In this document: positions 10,306 to 22,089 of the stretch, piece by piece | Layout of the letters: every line of letters starts with the position of its first letter | Position numbering within the stretch: the first letter of the stretch is position 1 | Assembly: GCF_025399195.1 (NCBI RefSeq) | Contig: NW_026252098.1 | Span: 124,001 to 188,000 of the forward strand | Reading direction: 5' to 3' | Length of the DNA: 64,000 nucleotides | DNA from: Umbelopsis ramanniana AG | Lineage: Eukaryota > Mucoromycota > Umbelopsidomycetes > Umbelopsidales > Umbelopsidaceae | The notes under the pieces: generated by a model | The model's input: only the letters and a program-made list of their open reading frames with translations | What the model was told of the DNA's origin: nothing | Database searches by the model: none | Program-made: the position numbers and the translations under genes

Positions 10306-12845
10306 ATGTCGATGAAAAAGCTACAAGGTATGAGCAGTTTTATAACTGAAATATTCATACTCGACTAGAAGTACTATAATCTGGAACCCTTTATCAACAT
10401 GAATGTGATATTGATCGCGAACGTTACCCTGTTACCGTTTTACCAATATTCCTTCGACCTTTAACCGGAATTGTCACCACCTTCCTGTCATTATATCGAA
10501 ACTAATACTCTTGTAAATAGCTGATATTGACCGTGTGTTGAAGAAGGTCTCAGAAGGGGTGGAAATGTTTGAATCCATGATTGATAAATTGGAAGCTGCA
10601 CCTCCCGGTAACCAAAAGGAAAAGTGCGAATCCGACTTAAAGAAAGAAATCAAAAAGCTACAGCGGCTTCGCGATCAAATTAAAACGTGGATTTCAATGA
10701 ACGAGATAAAAGACAAGTCGGCCCTGATGGAAAACCGAAAGCTTATCGAACAACAAATGGAGCGATTTAAGGTTATAGAAAGAGAAATGAAGACAAAAGC
10801 ATTTTCAAAAGAAGGTCTATCTCAGTCAGCAAAACTTGATCCAAGAGAAAAAGAGAAGCTTGAAACGAGCGAATGGCTGTCAACGACAGTGGAAGAGCTT
10901 GATCGTCAACGAGAGATGAAGGAAGCGGAATTAGAGACCATGCAGCGAGGGACGAAAAAAGGCAAAAAGGATCACGCAAAGAATGAGCGAATGAAAGAAT
11001 TTGAACATCAGATTGAGCGATACAAGTGGCATGTCAACCGGCTTGAGCTTATCAATCGATTACTTGGTAATGATCAACTGGATACCGAGCAGGTATGGGC
11101 ATGAGATAATCTATACAGATTCAGTTATAAAAACTAACTAATGTGAATATCAGGTCCTATCAATTCAGGAAGACGTGAAATACTTTGTCGAATCAAATCA
11201 GGTACGAAAATAACACTACATTCTAAGCCGTAGCATTCATAATAACTTTTTATCATGCATGCTCAGGAACCTGACTTTGAGGAGGATGAGTACATATACG
11301 ACGACTTGAATTTAGAAGAAGAAGAGCGTATCTACAGTATACCGAATGCTGATGATGTGATTCCAAGTCTGGAAGACGAAGGTATGAGTGTGTGGGACAC
11401 AGTTGCTGCTGACGTTTCACCGAATGCTAAGATAGCTTTCCTAGAAGATGATCCCGAACTGCTTGCATCTGGTAGGATTGTAAGTAATGAATCCCTGTAG
11501 CGACTTAGCTCCTCATTATGTTAATAGCGATCGTCTTCCTTCAGCCCTCATTACCACCAGCAAAATCAACGTCATTACACGTACAGACCACACCAATTAC
11601 AAAAAGTAAGATACCAAATACTGCACGGAAACGCTTTGCTAAGTTTATTGCTAACGAAAGGCTTCAATAGAAGCAAAAGACGATTCTACAGGTACATTGC
11701 GCGCTTTACCGATCAACAAACTACGCTGTATAATACTCAATATCATTTCCTTTAGCTACATCACCCGTCAGTACCAAGTCTAATTCGCCATTACTTGCCC
11801 GTTCACCAGTGGATATCAAGCCGCCATCAGCGAAAATGCCAGTGGCACCAACAATTCAGTATGCACAAGCAGCTGCATCACATACACAACGAAAGCGAAC
11901 AGATAGTGGGACAGGTTCAACGCAATCTGTGCACGATCGTAGCGATGACGGTAAATATTGCTATTAAAATCGTGAATCACTTTACGTATGATGCTGACTA
12001 TCATTCTGAGCAGACGACGCGAAATCCAATGTACCTGCACCAGCACCCATACATACAGAACCAGTTGCTGCAGAGGGTAATGGTATCCGCCATACTTCAC
12101 CACCAAAACAGGAGCAGAAAGACCCGAGCGCCAATATGCCGTCGACCCTATCTGATCTGGTGTCCTCCTTTGAAGCGCTGAAGTCTCGAGCTGTTGGGAA
12201 GAGCGATCAGGAGTATAATTCGACGATGTTGGATGCCAGTTTTATGCTCGTTCCTGATATTTTTGAGTGTGAAAGGTAAACCAGGTTACGATGCAGAAGT
12301 TGAGGTGAATGAATGAGTCCTGACATATCATATCTTCAGGCCCAAGCAGTATCAAGCAAAGCAGCCTTATCAAACACCATCATACTATCCCCAAACTGCA
12401 TTGGACATATTTGATAATCCTGCCTTTTTTGAGAGAGTGGATGTTGATGCGCTGTTCTTTATCTTTTATTATCGACAAGGAACCTATCAACAGTATGTTA
12501 CCATCTTCCCTTTGGCGCTTTCATCACTTCATATAACTAAGTACTGTTCGTTTAGGTACCTGGCAGCTAGAGAACTGAAGCGACAGTCATGGCGATTCCA
12601 TAAAAAATACCTCACGTGGTTCCAGCGACATGAAGAGCCGCAGACCATAACAGAGGACTATGAACAGGGAACGTACATATATTTTGATTATGAGCACGCA
12701 TGGTGCCAACGAAAGAAATCAGACTTCCGGTAAGACTTAACATTAACATTGGGAGAATCTCATACAATCAGTGTATTAATAATTTAACAAATTAAATGAT
12801 TCTAGCTTTGAATACAGATTCTTGGAAGATTCAGATTTGATATAA
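10306..12845 (+). CDS. NOT3: CCR4-NOT complex subunit NOT3/NOT5
   Basis: Scaffold subunit of the CCR4-NOT deadenylase. Exon 1 is tiny (MSMKKLQ, ATG 10306). A 190-nt intron follows, and the main exon starts near 10520 with ADIDRVLKKVSEGVEMFES. This long coiled-coil Not3 N-terminal domain runs to LLGNDQLDTEQV, then EDVKYFVESNQEPDFEEDEY with acidic stretches (about 11160-11480). The centre (11540-12290) is low-complexity Ser/Pro/Thr sequence broken by several short introns. The end is the NOT-box (NOT2/3/5) domain: ALDIFDNPAFFERVD, FFIFYYRQGTYQQYLAAREL, SWRFHKKYLTWFQRHEEP and FEYRFLEDSDLI, with TAA at 12843-12845. The convergent ATG7 stop is only 53 bp away, so 3' UTRs probably overlap. Confidence 0.94.
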
Positions 12846-12898
12846 GTCTTCTGTATATTATGAATAAACCCTCTCCCTTCCTTGCTTCTCAATATCGT

Positions 12899-15731
12899 TT
12901 ACAAAAGATCTTCATCGGCATCACTGTCGTCATTCATCCAGTCATCATTATTTAGCAGCTCCTCGCTTTCCCTTTTCATCTGCGCTAATCCAGTCACCTC
13001 TTCCAAGTATTGTGGGTCGTTGAATGCCTTTTTCAAAAATTCAAATCCTTCCACTTCATACCGGTTTATAACCTTTAAAAAAGTTGCATGCGGTCATTCA
13101 GTGAGCTCAGTTGAGTAGTGGAGGTTCGGCGTAATGTAGCTTACCGTTTCAGAGCAAGCTGTACATCGGTCGTAGGCTTTGCCTGCTATCAGCATATTAT
13201 TGAAGTTACCCAAGAATCCCCTTATCTGATGTGGAAGAATGCCTAGTGGCGATGATTCTTCACTTGGCTCTTTGTCGTCAGCAGCTGTATCTGCAGGAGC
13301 GTATACGCTGATGGTATAATGTTAGCTGTTATTAAACCTCAAACTGTTCTTCTAGGAGTGTCCTAAACATACCCTAGCTTATGATGGAGCAAGGAGACCA
13401 TCAGCTCTACCGCCATGGCGCTTGCTATGGACGACAGGCCAGGTCTGGTGACTGTACATTGCTGATCCAAGGTACGATCGGTTAAAGACTGCAAAGGACT
13501 TGTGTCAAATATATTGCTACCAATCTACATGTCAATTCATCATACGCTCACTTACATCAGTAGGAGCAACCACGTCATTACAATAGTAGCACCCCAGTTG
13601 GTTAGAGTTATCTCCTACATCATGCATGTCCTCATTTGCAACCCGGACGCCATGTCTCATCACTAGAAAACTGTCGAAACCAAGAGCTGCATTGATCACT
13701 AGCTTACGCATTTGCGCACCAATCAGTGAAGGTAACCACCGACTTTCACGGCTATCCATCAATAAGTAGATGACATCGTGGCTGGCAATCAAATCTCTTA
13801 GCTGGTCAACCTCCTGGGAGACTTTGCTTTCGTTCGCAACTGTATGACCTGGCATTGGTATGGAGAGTTCCACACCAGTTGCATCCTAGTCAAAGAGAGG
13901 TTCACTTTTCAGTACAATGCTATCGAATGGATCACAAAATTATACACATACCACTCCTGGATAAACCTTTTGAAGATTGGCAGCAGCAGCTTGTGCTTTA
14001 GAAGCACCTCCATCCAAGCAATCTTCAAACACAAATAGGGGTTGTCGAACTGGATTAGAGAACGATACTTTGCCATAGTCGACAAATGTGATTTTTCGAA
14101 CACCCCATCCCTGGATTAGAGGTTACAAAATAGATCGCTGCTCTCTTAATCTCAACCTTTGCAACTTACTAGTAAAGATCGTGCTACATAGCAACCAAGA
14201 GTTCCAGATCCTAAAAGTAGACATTTGGTTGATTGTATCTTTTCGAGTTGCAGCTCCGGGAGAAGGCGCCATCTCATAAGCTTCAAATTCAAGTCAACTG
14301 CAGTGTCAGCGAGCCTATTCAGAATCTACAATTAGCATCGTCGTCAAATGCGCTGTATAAAATAGGAAGTACAAGTTTACCTTGCAGGGTCCATCATTGG
14401 CGCAAGGTCAGCTAGCCTTGGTGCCAGCTTACCAGTTATACTCTTTTCCCAACCCACTGATTTGGGTATTGACTTTGCTACTCCAGGCATCCAAAGGTCA
14501 AATAATGAATGTTTCGACACCACATCTCAAAGCTCAAAACTTACCATCATCGGTATAAAATGCATCAGCTTCTAACTCAACATGAAGCAGAAGAGACGAA
14601 GAAAGCTCATTTTTGGCTAGCTTATCTCGTAGACATAAAATTTGAACTCTTTGTAAACCGAGTCTAACGTTAGCGTAAGCAAGTAGGTTTCTCAGTGGCC
14701 AGCCTGGATGCTCTCTTAGTCCAGAGGGATCCACAAATCCCAGCAGAACCTACCACCCGGGAAATTATGTCAGCATTTACGTTAGCGGTCAGAAGCCTCT
14801 AACCGACTTACATTTTCTGTGTCTCCACTCGAGATGAATTCCTTCCATTGTGCGAGGCTGCCTATGCTGACCTTGTCGGCGGCAGTGGATCGCTTTACAA
14901 GAAAGAATGCCGAATTTCCATTTGCTTGATTTTGCGATTTGTACTCAGCGTATGTCTCCTGCAAACTGTTGATCTATAAACCGCTTATTAGGGTTCTGAT
15001 GTCCTAGCGTTCATCACCATCAATGTGTTTTACGATACCTCAGTTGTAGAAAATGACTCCCTAATGGTAGATGGTCCTTTTTCATTAACAAACGTCCAAG
15101 GAGATGAAGGAAGAAGGGCCGGGAAAGAAAACCAATAGTAGAATTTATGTTTCTTCAAATCCGCGTATGTCAAAATGGTAAAATTGACTAGCTGCATAGG
15201 GCATGTGTCGGATTCACCAGATACAATAGCTTGCCAAACCTGTACATGATAGCTATAGTTCAGCCTCATCAGTCTACATAAGATAGCCAAAGATTAACCA
15301 CTTACTTTTTCAGAAGCTGTGTTTAATATCGCTTTTTTGTCGGCATTCTTGAAGTCCTCAATTGTATTTGTGTTCTTCAAATTTCCCGGAGCTGGAAAGT
15401 TGTTGACTTGCAAACTGTAGGACGGTAAAAGTGCGTTCAGGGACCATATTAGTCAATATAAAAAAAGCAGCACACAAACGATTAAATACTTTTGAAGCGC
15501 TTCGCGTGGCGAGAATTCTAAGCTTTCATTGCTAATAGATAGCCTTGGAGGGATTTCGACGGATCTTCCAGTGGTAGTATCCCGTACCGATTGACCGCTA
15601 GTGTAGAATCCTATAATCGCTTGTTCATCGTCAGATAGTTGGAAGATATCAAGCTTTTTCTTGGCCAATGCGTGCCAAAATGGTGCTTCTACAGCAGATT
15701 GAAACGGTGCGAACTGTACAATCTTTGACAT
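12899..15731 (-). CDS. ATG7: Autophagy E1-like activating enzyme Atg7
   Basis: Activates Atg8 and Atg12 for conjugation. The N terminus ([23 protein letters not shown] 15731) matches the Atg7 N domain that recruits the E2 Atg3. In the C-terminal adenylation domain I see the ATP-binding [14 protein letters not shown] (about 14230-14190) and [20 protein letters not shown]. Further on are [28 protein letters not shown] (zinc-binding cysteines) and the catalytic cysteine in [13 protein letters not shown] (about 13470). The end is [12 protein letters not shown] with an acidic tail [10 protein letters not shown]. About ten introns of 50-80 nt give a protein near the usual 650-700 residues. An in-frame ATG upstream at 15776 is disfavoured because it would add non-conserved residues. 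RRP43 lies 173 bp upstream on the same strand. Confidence 0.95.
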
Positions 15732-15904
15732 TGTTGCTGTGCGATGCCAAAGTAGAAGTAGAAAGGTAAGGTCCACCGCAGTGTTGTAACAGGACAGATA
15801 TTTTCTGGGTCAGGTGTCATGCCCTTCATTCATAACCTTGTGGCTAGCAGCTGTTTCATGCCATTTTTTAAAAGATAAATTACGCGATTCCAATGTCTTT
15901 ATTA

Positions 15905-16973
15905 TTAAACAATAACACGTTCTATAAGTTCTTTCAACATACTGGCTCTTGCTCTTGCTTTTGTGAAACAGTCCTTCATCATTTCTGGATCACAAACAGA
16001 TCCTCCGCTCTTATGTACATATAGTATGGTGCCTTCTGTATCCAGTATGATACTAACAATCTTTTTGGACAGGCTTTCTTCACTATCGTTTGGGTCTGAT
16101 AATGTAACCTTGGGATTGCTAAAGACGCAAAATGTAGATGACACTGGCAAACGACGCAATTGAAGGGGTCGAGTTTTTTCAGATGAGTCAGCTTGAACGA
16201 TGCTGCTGGGAAGAACTGTTGCCTTTGGCAGTGAGACTATAGTTTCATGGTAAGTAACAGAATTCGAATGACTTTGTAAGGGCAGCGACGAAAGTGCACT
16301 CACGATCTTTCAATGCACAGATCAATGCCAATAAACTTGCATCCAGTATATTTCCATCATAGTTAATGCATACTATATCGGCATATAATGTCCATACGGC
16401 TTTGCCTTCCTCGATGCAAAGCTCTGACAAGTCTAATATTTGGCATCTATATCGATTGAACGTGTAAACGTGTAAACGTGTCAATATATTTATATCAATG
16501 TAACCAACTTCATTTGTTAACTTACGTTTCCACAACATGATTGATTGTTTCGGCGTTAATCTGCGCTTGTTCTGACGGTGGTCCTGGTCGAAAGTTGGCT
16601 GAACATATAGGTGCTAGTTCCACGTTTGGTACTGTGAAGTGACTTGAATGAGTATGGACGAAGAAAAGACGTGCAAAAAGTCCAGCATCAAGGGGGTCAC
16701 ATTACCTAGATATCCGTCCTTTGGTCGATCTATTCTTGGTTCTGCAACTTCAGCCTTAATTCCACATATAACAGTCGTGCCACCAATGCGGACCATTGCA
16801 CTTCCGTTAGCTGTGCTTATAGCTCCTTGTCTTATTGATGTTGGTCTAAACGCATGTAGTGATCGACCGTCTGGTCGTACGTTTTCTTCAATGAATCGTC
16901 TAAAGTACTCATCAGGCTTGATTCTTTCAAAGATCTCGAAGCTAAATGAGGGTGCGACTGGATCTGCGTTCAT
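15905..16973 (-). CDS. RRP43: Exosome core subunit Rrp43 (EXOSC8-like)
   Basis: RNase PH-fold ring subunit of the RNA exosome, without catalytic activity in eukaryotes. Exon 1 (ATG 16973) has FERIKPDEYFRRFIEENVRP, then DGRSLHAFRPTSIRQGAIST and GGTTVICGIKAEVAEP, the RNase PH N-terminal core. The next exons carry LAPICSANFRPGPPSEQAQI, then DLSELCIEEGKAVWTLYADI. The end carries the second half (LPVSSTFCVFSNPKVTLSDP and LDTEGTILYVHKSGG), with TAA at 15905. EXOSC8/Rrp43 is favoured over Rrp42/EXOSC7 by the KPDEYFRRFIEENVRPDGR start and the FRPGPP segment. About 290 residues, the family norm. Confidence 0.9.
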
Positions 16974-18737
16974 GTTAGTGTCAAAACTTTGTTCGACTGT
17001 CAACGGGAGGCATAGACTTAAAATTTTCGAATTTGCTGGTTTTGCTGGTAAAATTTCGAGATTCCAAATACAGAATTGGCGCTGCACTTAAAAAAATGGC
17101 CTGTACATGACAAAAAGAAGAGATAATTCAGACAGAGAAGAATAAGAGGTTTGTCAAACTTGATTCTTTTGCCATGTTAGCCAGCTTATACCTTATATAA
17201 AAAAAGTTTTGAATATTGGACCGAATGATATGCTATGGCTCGCTCTTTTTCAGACTCTAAGTCACTAGACAATGTTCCTAAGCGACTTGTATTCCTATCT
17301 CCATTATCGCGTTCTTTTGAGTCGATGGTTTTAAACATTGAGTAACAGACGTATAAATACCGAATACGTTTTGTAAGCATCGATGTAGAGCTTGTCAATT
17401 GCTGCGTTTAAAGTTATGTTCTTCTGCATTTAATATTACCAATTACTGGGACTAGAAGTGGTTTTAGGAAGAGAAGTCGAATCTGGTTTTCAAAAATGTT
17501 AAAATCCTCTTTTCAAGAGTCATTTTGACTTTTGACAAACTCGTGGAGCATATTGCACAGAAGCAGGTGCATATAAAACACCCTATTAGAATTTTATTCA
17601 AGGAACGAGAAGATAGAGAAAAATTAGCGTGTTATGCTGGCATAGATAGATATTCAGGTTCCTAATAGATTCAAACAGAAAAAAGTTGTGTATCTATCAT
17701 GTGTATCAAACAATAATACATAGCGAAAGGCTTAAAATTATGTGTCAATAGTACAGCGATAAGCAAAGAAAGGAAAGGTCAGTTTTAATCATATGTGACT
17801 TTATCCCCCTTCCCGTGCCTTAGAATTACTCTGTTTTTAAACCTTTGACGGTTCTTCGATTTCGCATCTCCCTGCGTATCTCTCTATCAAGCACGCCAGA
17901 CGATAAGCGAAGGTATTTGATGAATAATTGAAGCTCGAGAAGTTTTGGTCAAAGATAATTTCATGGCGCCAAAACGGATACGCTGATGGATTCAGATGGC
18001 TCTCATTGTATCAAGGGCGTGTGCACCGCCAAGAAAAATGATAATCTCTTGTGGATATGATATTCGGTACGCAAAATGTTATGCCCCATGGGTAAAATAA
18101 AATAAAAATAAAATGAAAACCATTGTCTGCAAAATAAAAACCGTGTTCAATCTATAATCAAAAACCAATACCTTTGATCATACGCCGCAACCTCACCATT
18201 TCATACGTTAAAAAAGCGACGAGTTGTTTCAATAATCTGAGTTTGATAATTTTTCAACTTTCCAATTCCCAGACTCTTTGACCAACCGTCTTTCATCCAG
18301 ATATTGTGACCTTTATTACCCCCAAATTTTAATCGCAATGGAGTGTCATAAGCAATTTCTCTTTGAAGAAAAGCCGTTTATTGGTACTAGAGCAACCATG
18401 TGTGATTTTGATTACGAGCTTACAGGCAGGCTCCTTCCAGACGAATTGTCGTTCACATATCAAATCAAATTTGCTTAAATTGAGGTATGTTTGAGTGTGT
18501 TTTGAGTTCCCCATACTTAGTCAATTTAAGTAAAAACGGGACCTGTGACCGATGAGGTACTGAACTTCTTGTTTCCAGTTTCAAGCAGCGCCAGAGAGAA
18601 GATGAGCCGTGGTCTTGTGACATCATTGGAAATGACAGCAAATTTATATAAAAAAAAAAAAGAGTTTGCGCACCGTACGATCAGCCTCGCTCTCTCCCCT
18701 TTATGCCCATTTTGCTCTTTCAAAATAATACAATACA
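16974..18737. other. Long intergenic gap, no firm gene
   Basis: This 1.8 kb gap, the largest here, is AT-rich with A/T runs (for example 18090-18140 and 18646-18661). Minus-strand reading shows stop-free stretches with plausible composition: residues NPSAYPFWRHEIIFDQNFSS onward at 17992-17837 ending in TAA, and GWSKSLGIGKLKNYQTQI at about 18295-18208. On the plus strand a 66-codon frame lies at 18278-18478. None could be joined into a convincing gene or matched to a family I know. The distal part should include promoters for RRP43 and the channel-like gene. Confidence 0.45.
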
Positions 18738-20568
18738 ATGGTTGTAGTTGGAGTCTTTGGAGCTGTTATTTTGATTCTCGCTACCATTGATCAGCTATGG
18801 ACTTCGCTGAGCGTTACGTCTCCAAGCTTCATTTCACACCAAGTACCAATTGTCTACGGTGTCATAATGCGATGGCTGTATCGGCGAACCAATCGATATA
18901 TATTTCTTAGGGCGTTAGGGCCCTTAACAGTTCTCACAGGCAAGTTGATATTGTATTTTTAGGGGAGAGCTGATTCTTCCACTTGACTGGTTTTTAACAC
19001 TAGTGCAATCTTTCGTTACCGAATAGGTAAAACAATACCATGCGGCAGTTTATTTACTAGTTTTATCAACCCCTAACTGGAACCCGTTTTCAGTTCTCAT
19101 TATCTGGTACATACTGATATGGATATCATGGGCGATGATATTTGGTGGCTTTTATAACGGTGCTATCGTCAATAACACAACGTGCGTTTGTGAAGCCATA
19201 ATATTATGAGAACTCCGGTTGAGCGTATCCTTAATTAACTTTTATATACCCAAATTTTTTTCCAAATATGCAGAAATGAACCCGCTGGCACGGCAGACAT
19301 CATATATTTCACAGGTAAGGCCCATATACATTCATTTGTCCATGTTTGTAATGAATACCAAGTCTAATAACCTATACAGGGTCAGTTCTTATCAGGTGGT
19401 CTTTAAAGAACTTCGAGAAGCAAAAGTTAACAAAACAAATTCACTTGAATGTCCAACCTTCAGCTATGTCATATTCACTTTAGGAATAGGTGATTACACC
19501 GCAGTGGACGGGGTATTCAAAATATTGACGTCTGTTTGCGCTTGCCATGGATTTTTGATGGTCTCTATTAATGTAGCATATGTGTTGAATGCTACCGGGG
19601 TAAGTTGTGATTGGTTTCGACAAAGTTTGACTTTTGTTGTTGTAGTACTTGTATTGATTTAGGCAAAATGGCTTTCTCGCTACACAGGTCGCTTCTGAAA
19701 CCCGAAGGTTAGCGGCTGAGATATCTGGACTTGGAGGAACGCCATGCGTTATGCTCTTGAATTCGTGGAACGGTCGAGACCTAAAAGCTCTGAATACCCG
19801 TATAGATAATTTACTATCATCTCTTTGTGGTCAGGTAAGAGAAATTTTTTCGTATGACACGTTTACTGCCAAAGTTGGCGAGAGCATGTAGTCTGACCTT
19901 TATTACAATAGGCACAATCGCACATCTGCTATCCGTCACTATATAAGTAAGGATCTGCCATGTCGCACCCGTCTGTGGCCCTTGAAAAGCCAATAACATC
20001 GTCTTCCGTTTGCAGCTATCACAGTTTCGATACCTCCGGCTCCGGACCTTGCCGATTGGCGGCATTGGATGAGATGCTCACTATCCTCCTGTGGTTAGTA
20101 TACCTCAACGTAAGCAGCGGGCTACAGTACTTGATGTCAGAAATTAACAGCCTTGTAGTGCATGCCCTGTAGAAATTCGTCCCGATTATCTCTGTATCAT
20201 CGCGGCAAGAAATTCGATTGTAAGTATGAAATTTCAGATTCAGCCATTTCGAATTCATTTTTCTCATATATTTGAAGACATATTATCTGGAAACATTGCG
20301 TACAGTACATATAGTGGATGGCAATAAGGTACCACCGCCAATCAATCTAGATCCACTACGCAAGGCAGGAATACCAGTCGTTGCGCAGCATATATATGAA
20401 GCAGAGATATCCAAAAATAAGGAAATCTTGGATAGAAGATCCAGTCTATGGGCAATGGTAAAATCAGGTGGACATACCTGGGAGCAAGTTCTGACTATGC
20501 CCAAGTTTAAGGCCGATCTTGAACGTTATCAAACGTTATCTGCTGATGGACTGCCTACTTGTGTATAA
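18738..20568 (+). CDS. Bacterial-type two-pore-helix K+ channel-like membrane protein
   Basis: Ten exons keep frame throughout: 18738-18939, 19094-19181, 19274-19314, 19380-19395, 19464-19599, 19688-19834, 19912-19946, 20016-20109, 20151-20219 and 20278-20568, for 372 residues. A hydrophobic N-terminal segment (VGVFGAVILILATI) and a second (VLTVLIIWYILIWISWAMIF) precede a pore loop with the selectivity-filter-like FTLGIGDYTAV. A third membrane helix follows (CHGFLMVSINVAYVL). The rest is soluble: ASETRRLAAEISGLGG, SHICYPSLYN and an alpha-helical C terminus. This order, including the HLSYPVL-like segment after the pore helix, is what I remember of bacterial ion_trans_2 proteins, in which TLGYGD or TLGLGD is usual. 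Intron 1 begins with GC. Ion selectivity is not proven; Ile replaces the usual Tyr/Phe/Leu. Confidence 0.78.
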
Positions 20569-20744
20569 GCACCAACGTTAAAAAAAATGCAAGCAATCAA
20601 ATCTCATTGGTTCTGTAGCAATCTTGCCGTAGCGCAACAACTTCTGGAACGTCCTTCATATCAAGTTGCACAACATATACTATATATTTTGTAATTCAAT
20701 CGCACTGTATTCAAATTTCAAGTGTATTTCACAATTGTGTCTTT
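20569..20744. terminator. Shared convergent 3' region
   Basis: A short spacer between the channel-like gene and the minus-strand MGM101 stop. It is AT-rich, with a run of A at 20579-20587. Both 3' UTRs must end here or overlap; no precise poly(A) site can be assigned. Confidence 0.35.
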
Positions 20745-21934
20745 TCATGTTTCTTTATAAGGATATTCTGCAAAATTAAATTGGGAATGTCAGTTCAATA
20801 GACTCATCACATAACTAAGTATTCAGAATGAAAAGCCTTAACATACCAATATCTCCGTCCTTTCGTCTCCAAAGCTTCTTCTTTTTCTTTGTAGCAAGGT
20901 GCTCAGCCCAGACCTCAACACAATGCTTCTTCTTGAACTTTCGAATGAATCCAGGGTCCCTACAACCACCAATGTCAAACAAAAGTTGAACCTCGGATGA
21001 ATACGAATACCACTTTCAAAAACTTACCAAAGTTCAGAGGCAATGCCCAAATCTTTACAGCATCTCATCAGAGCATTGCTTTTGCAACCCTCTGAAGCGG
21101 TAGGCAAACCAGAATTGTCGAAAAAGTCCTGCTCTCCTCTAGCTTGCGAAACAAATCTGGATAACAAAATTCAGCTTTTGCAAGGTGCAGTGATGGTTTT
21201 AAAGTGACGCTGTTACCTTCCATGACATATCAAAGCGTATTCACGTGAAACATTTTTGGGAGATATCGAATGCTCTCCCCTGGGTGCAAGACCCCATCCT
21301 CCAGGTCCAAAGGCCTTATTCAAAATGCGTCGATATTTGATTTCAGGAAGATATAGTAGACCATCTAATGGGGTGTTGGGTGTGTTACCATCATGCTTTT
21401 ATCAAAAAATTCTCATCCGTTATTAGTAGCACCCTCCCTACCTGGCTTAATCTCGATATCATCGGCCGTGATAGGTTGCATCAGAACTTCAGCAATTTCT
21501 GAAGAAAAAGGTTGTGTGGATAGCCCATGGAAGGACCTTGACCAGTCATGCGTATTGCTTTGCTCGTTTAATTCGATGCCATCTTCCACAGCTGGAGCGT
21601 CGAATTCTTGAGTGGCCGGGAAGTATGCTTTACCATCGGTTGGCGCATTATTTTCCGAAACTACTTCCTGAGACCCGACAATGTCTTTTACCTTTGTCGT
21701 AGCCTTCATTGTCGATTGGTCTCTTCTTGTAGGTGAATACCGCTTAGCCGATATCGTCTCTGTCGTCGATACTGCGCGAATTGTGGTACTCTGTGGCGCA
21801 AAATGATGAGACACTGCAATTTTGACCAACACCCCAAGCAGAAGGACAAGCCTCGGAGCTCTTACCTGTATTTTGGCTGCTGCTCTTCCCGCAGAAGAGA
21901 TTCTGCTCATTGCTCCCAATGAAACACGCAACAT
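20745..21934 (-). CDS. MGM101: Mitochondrial genome maintenance protein Mgm101
   Basis: Rad52-like single-strand annealing protein of mitochondrial nucleoids. The start at 21934 ([20 protein letters not shown]) looks like a basic, Ser/Ala-rich mitochondrial presequence. A less conserved stretch follows, ending [13 protein letters not shown]. The conserved core covers the next exons: [69 protein letters not shown] and [20 protein letters not shown]. The last exon, joined across an intron after GDGDI-like residues, ends EYPYKET, like the yeast EYPYK-type end. The core matches Mgm101 closely. A 52-nt GT-AG stretch near the presequence (about 21866-21815) is read through here because it keeps the long frame open. 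A head-to-head neighbour, the G-patch gene, starts 155 bp away. Confidence 0.93.
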
Positions 21935-22089
21935 TGTACAATGTGAGAGCTGTTGGCGAGCGTCGAAACTTGACGCTCCTTTTGCTATGGACCTTACAGC
22001 AGTCACACTTTTTTGAAAATGTGTCCTTTTTTTTTTTTTTTCCTTCCTAGTTTGAAAGTGTCTGCCTTTTCTCAACCTATCTCGTATCT

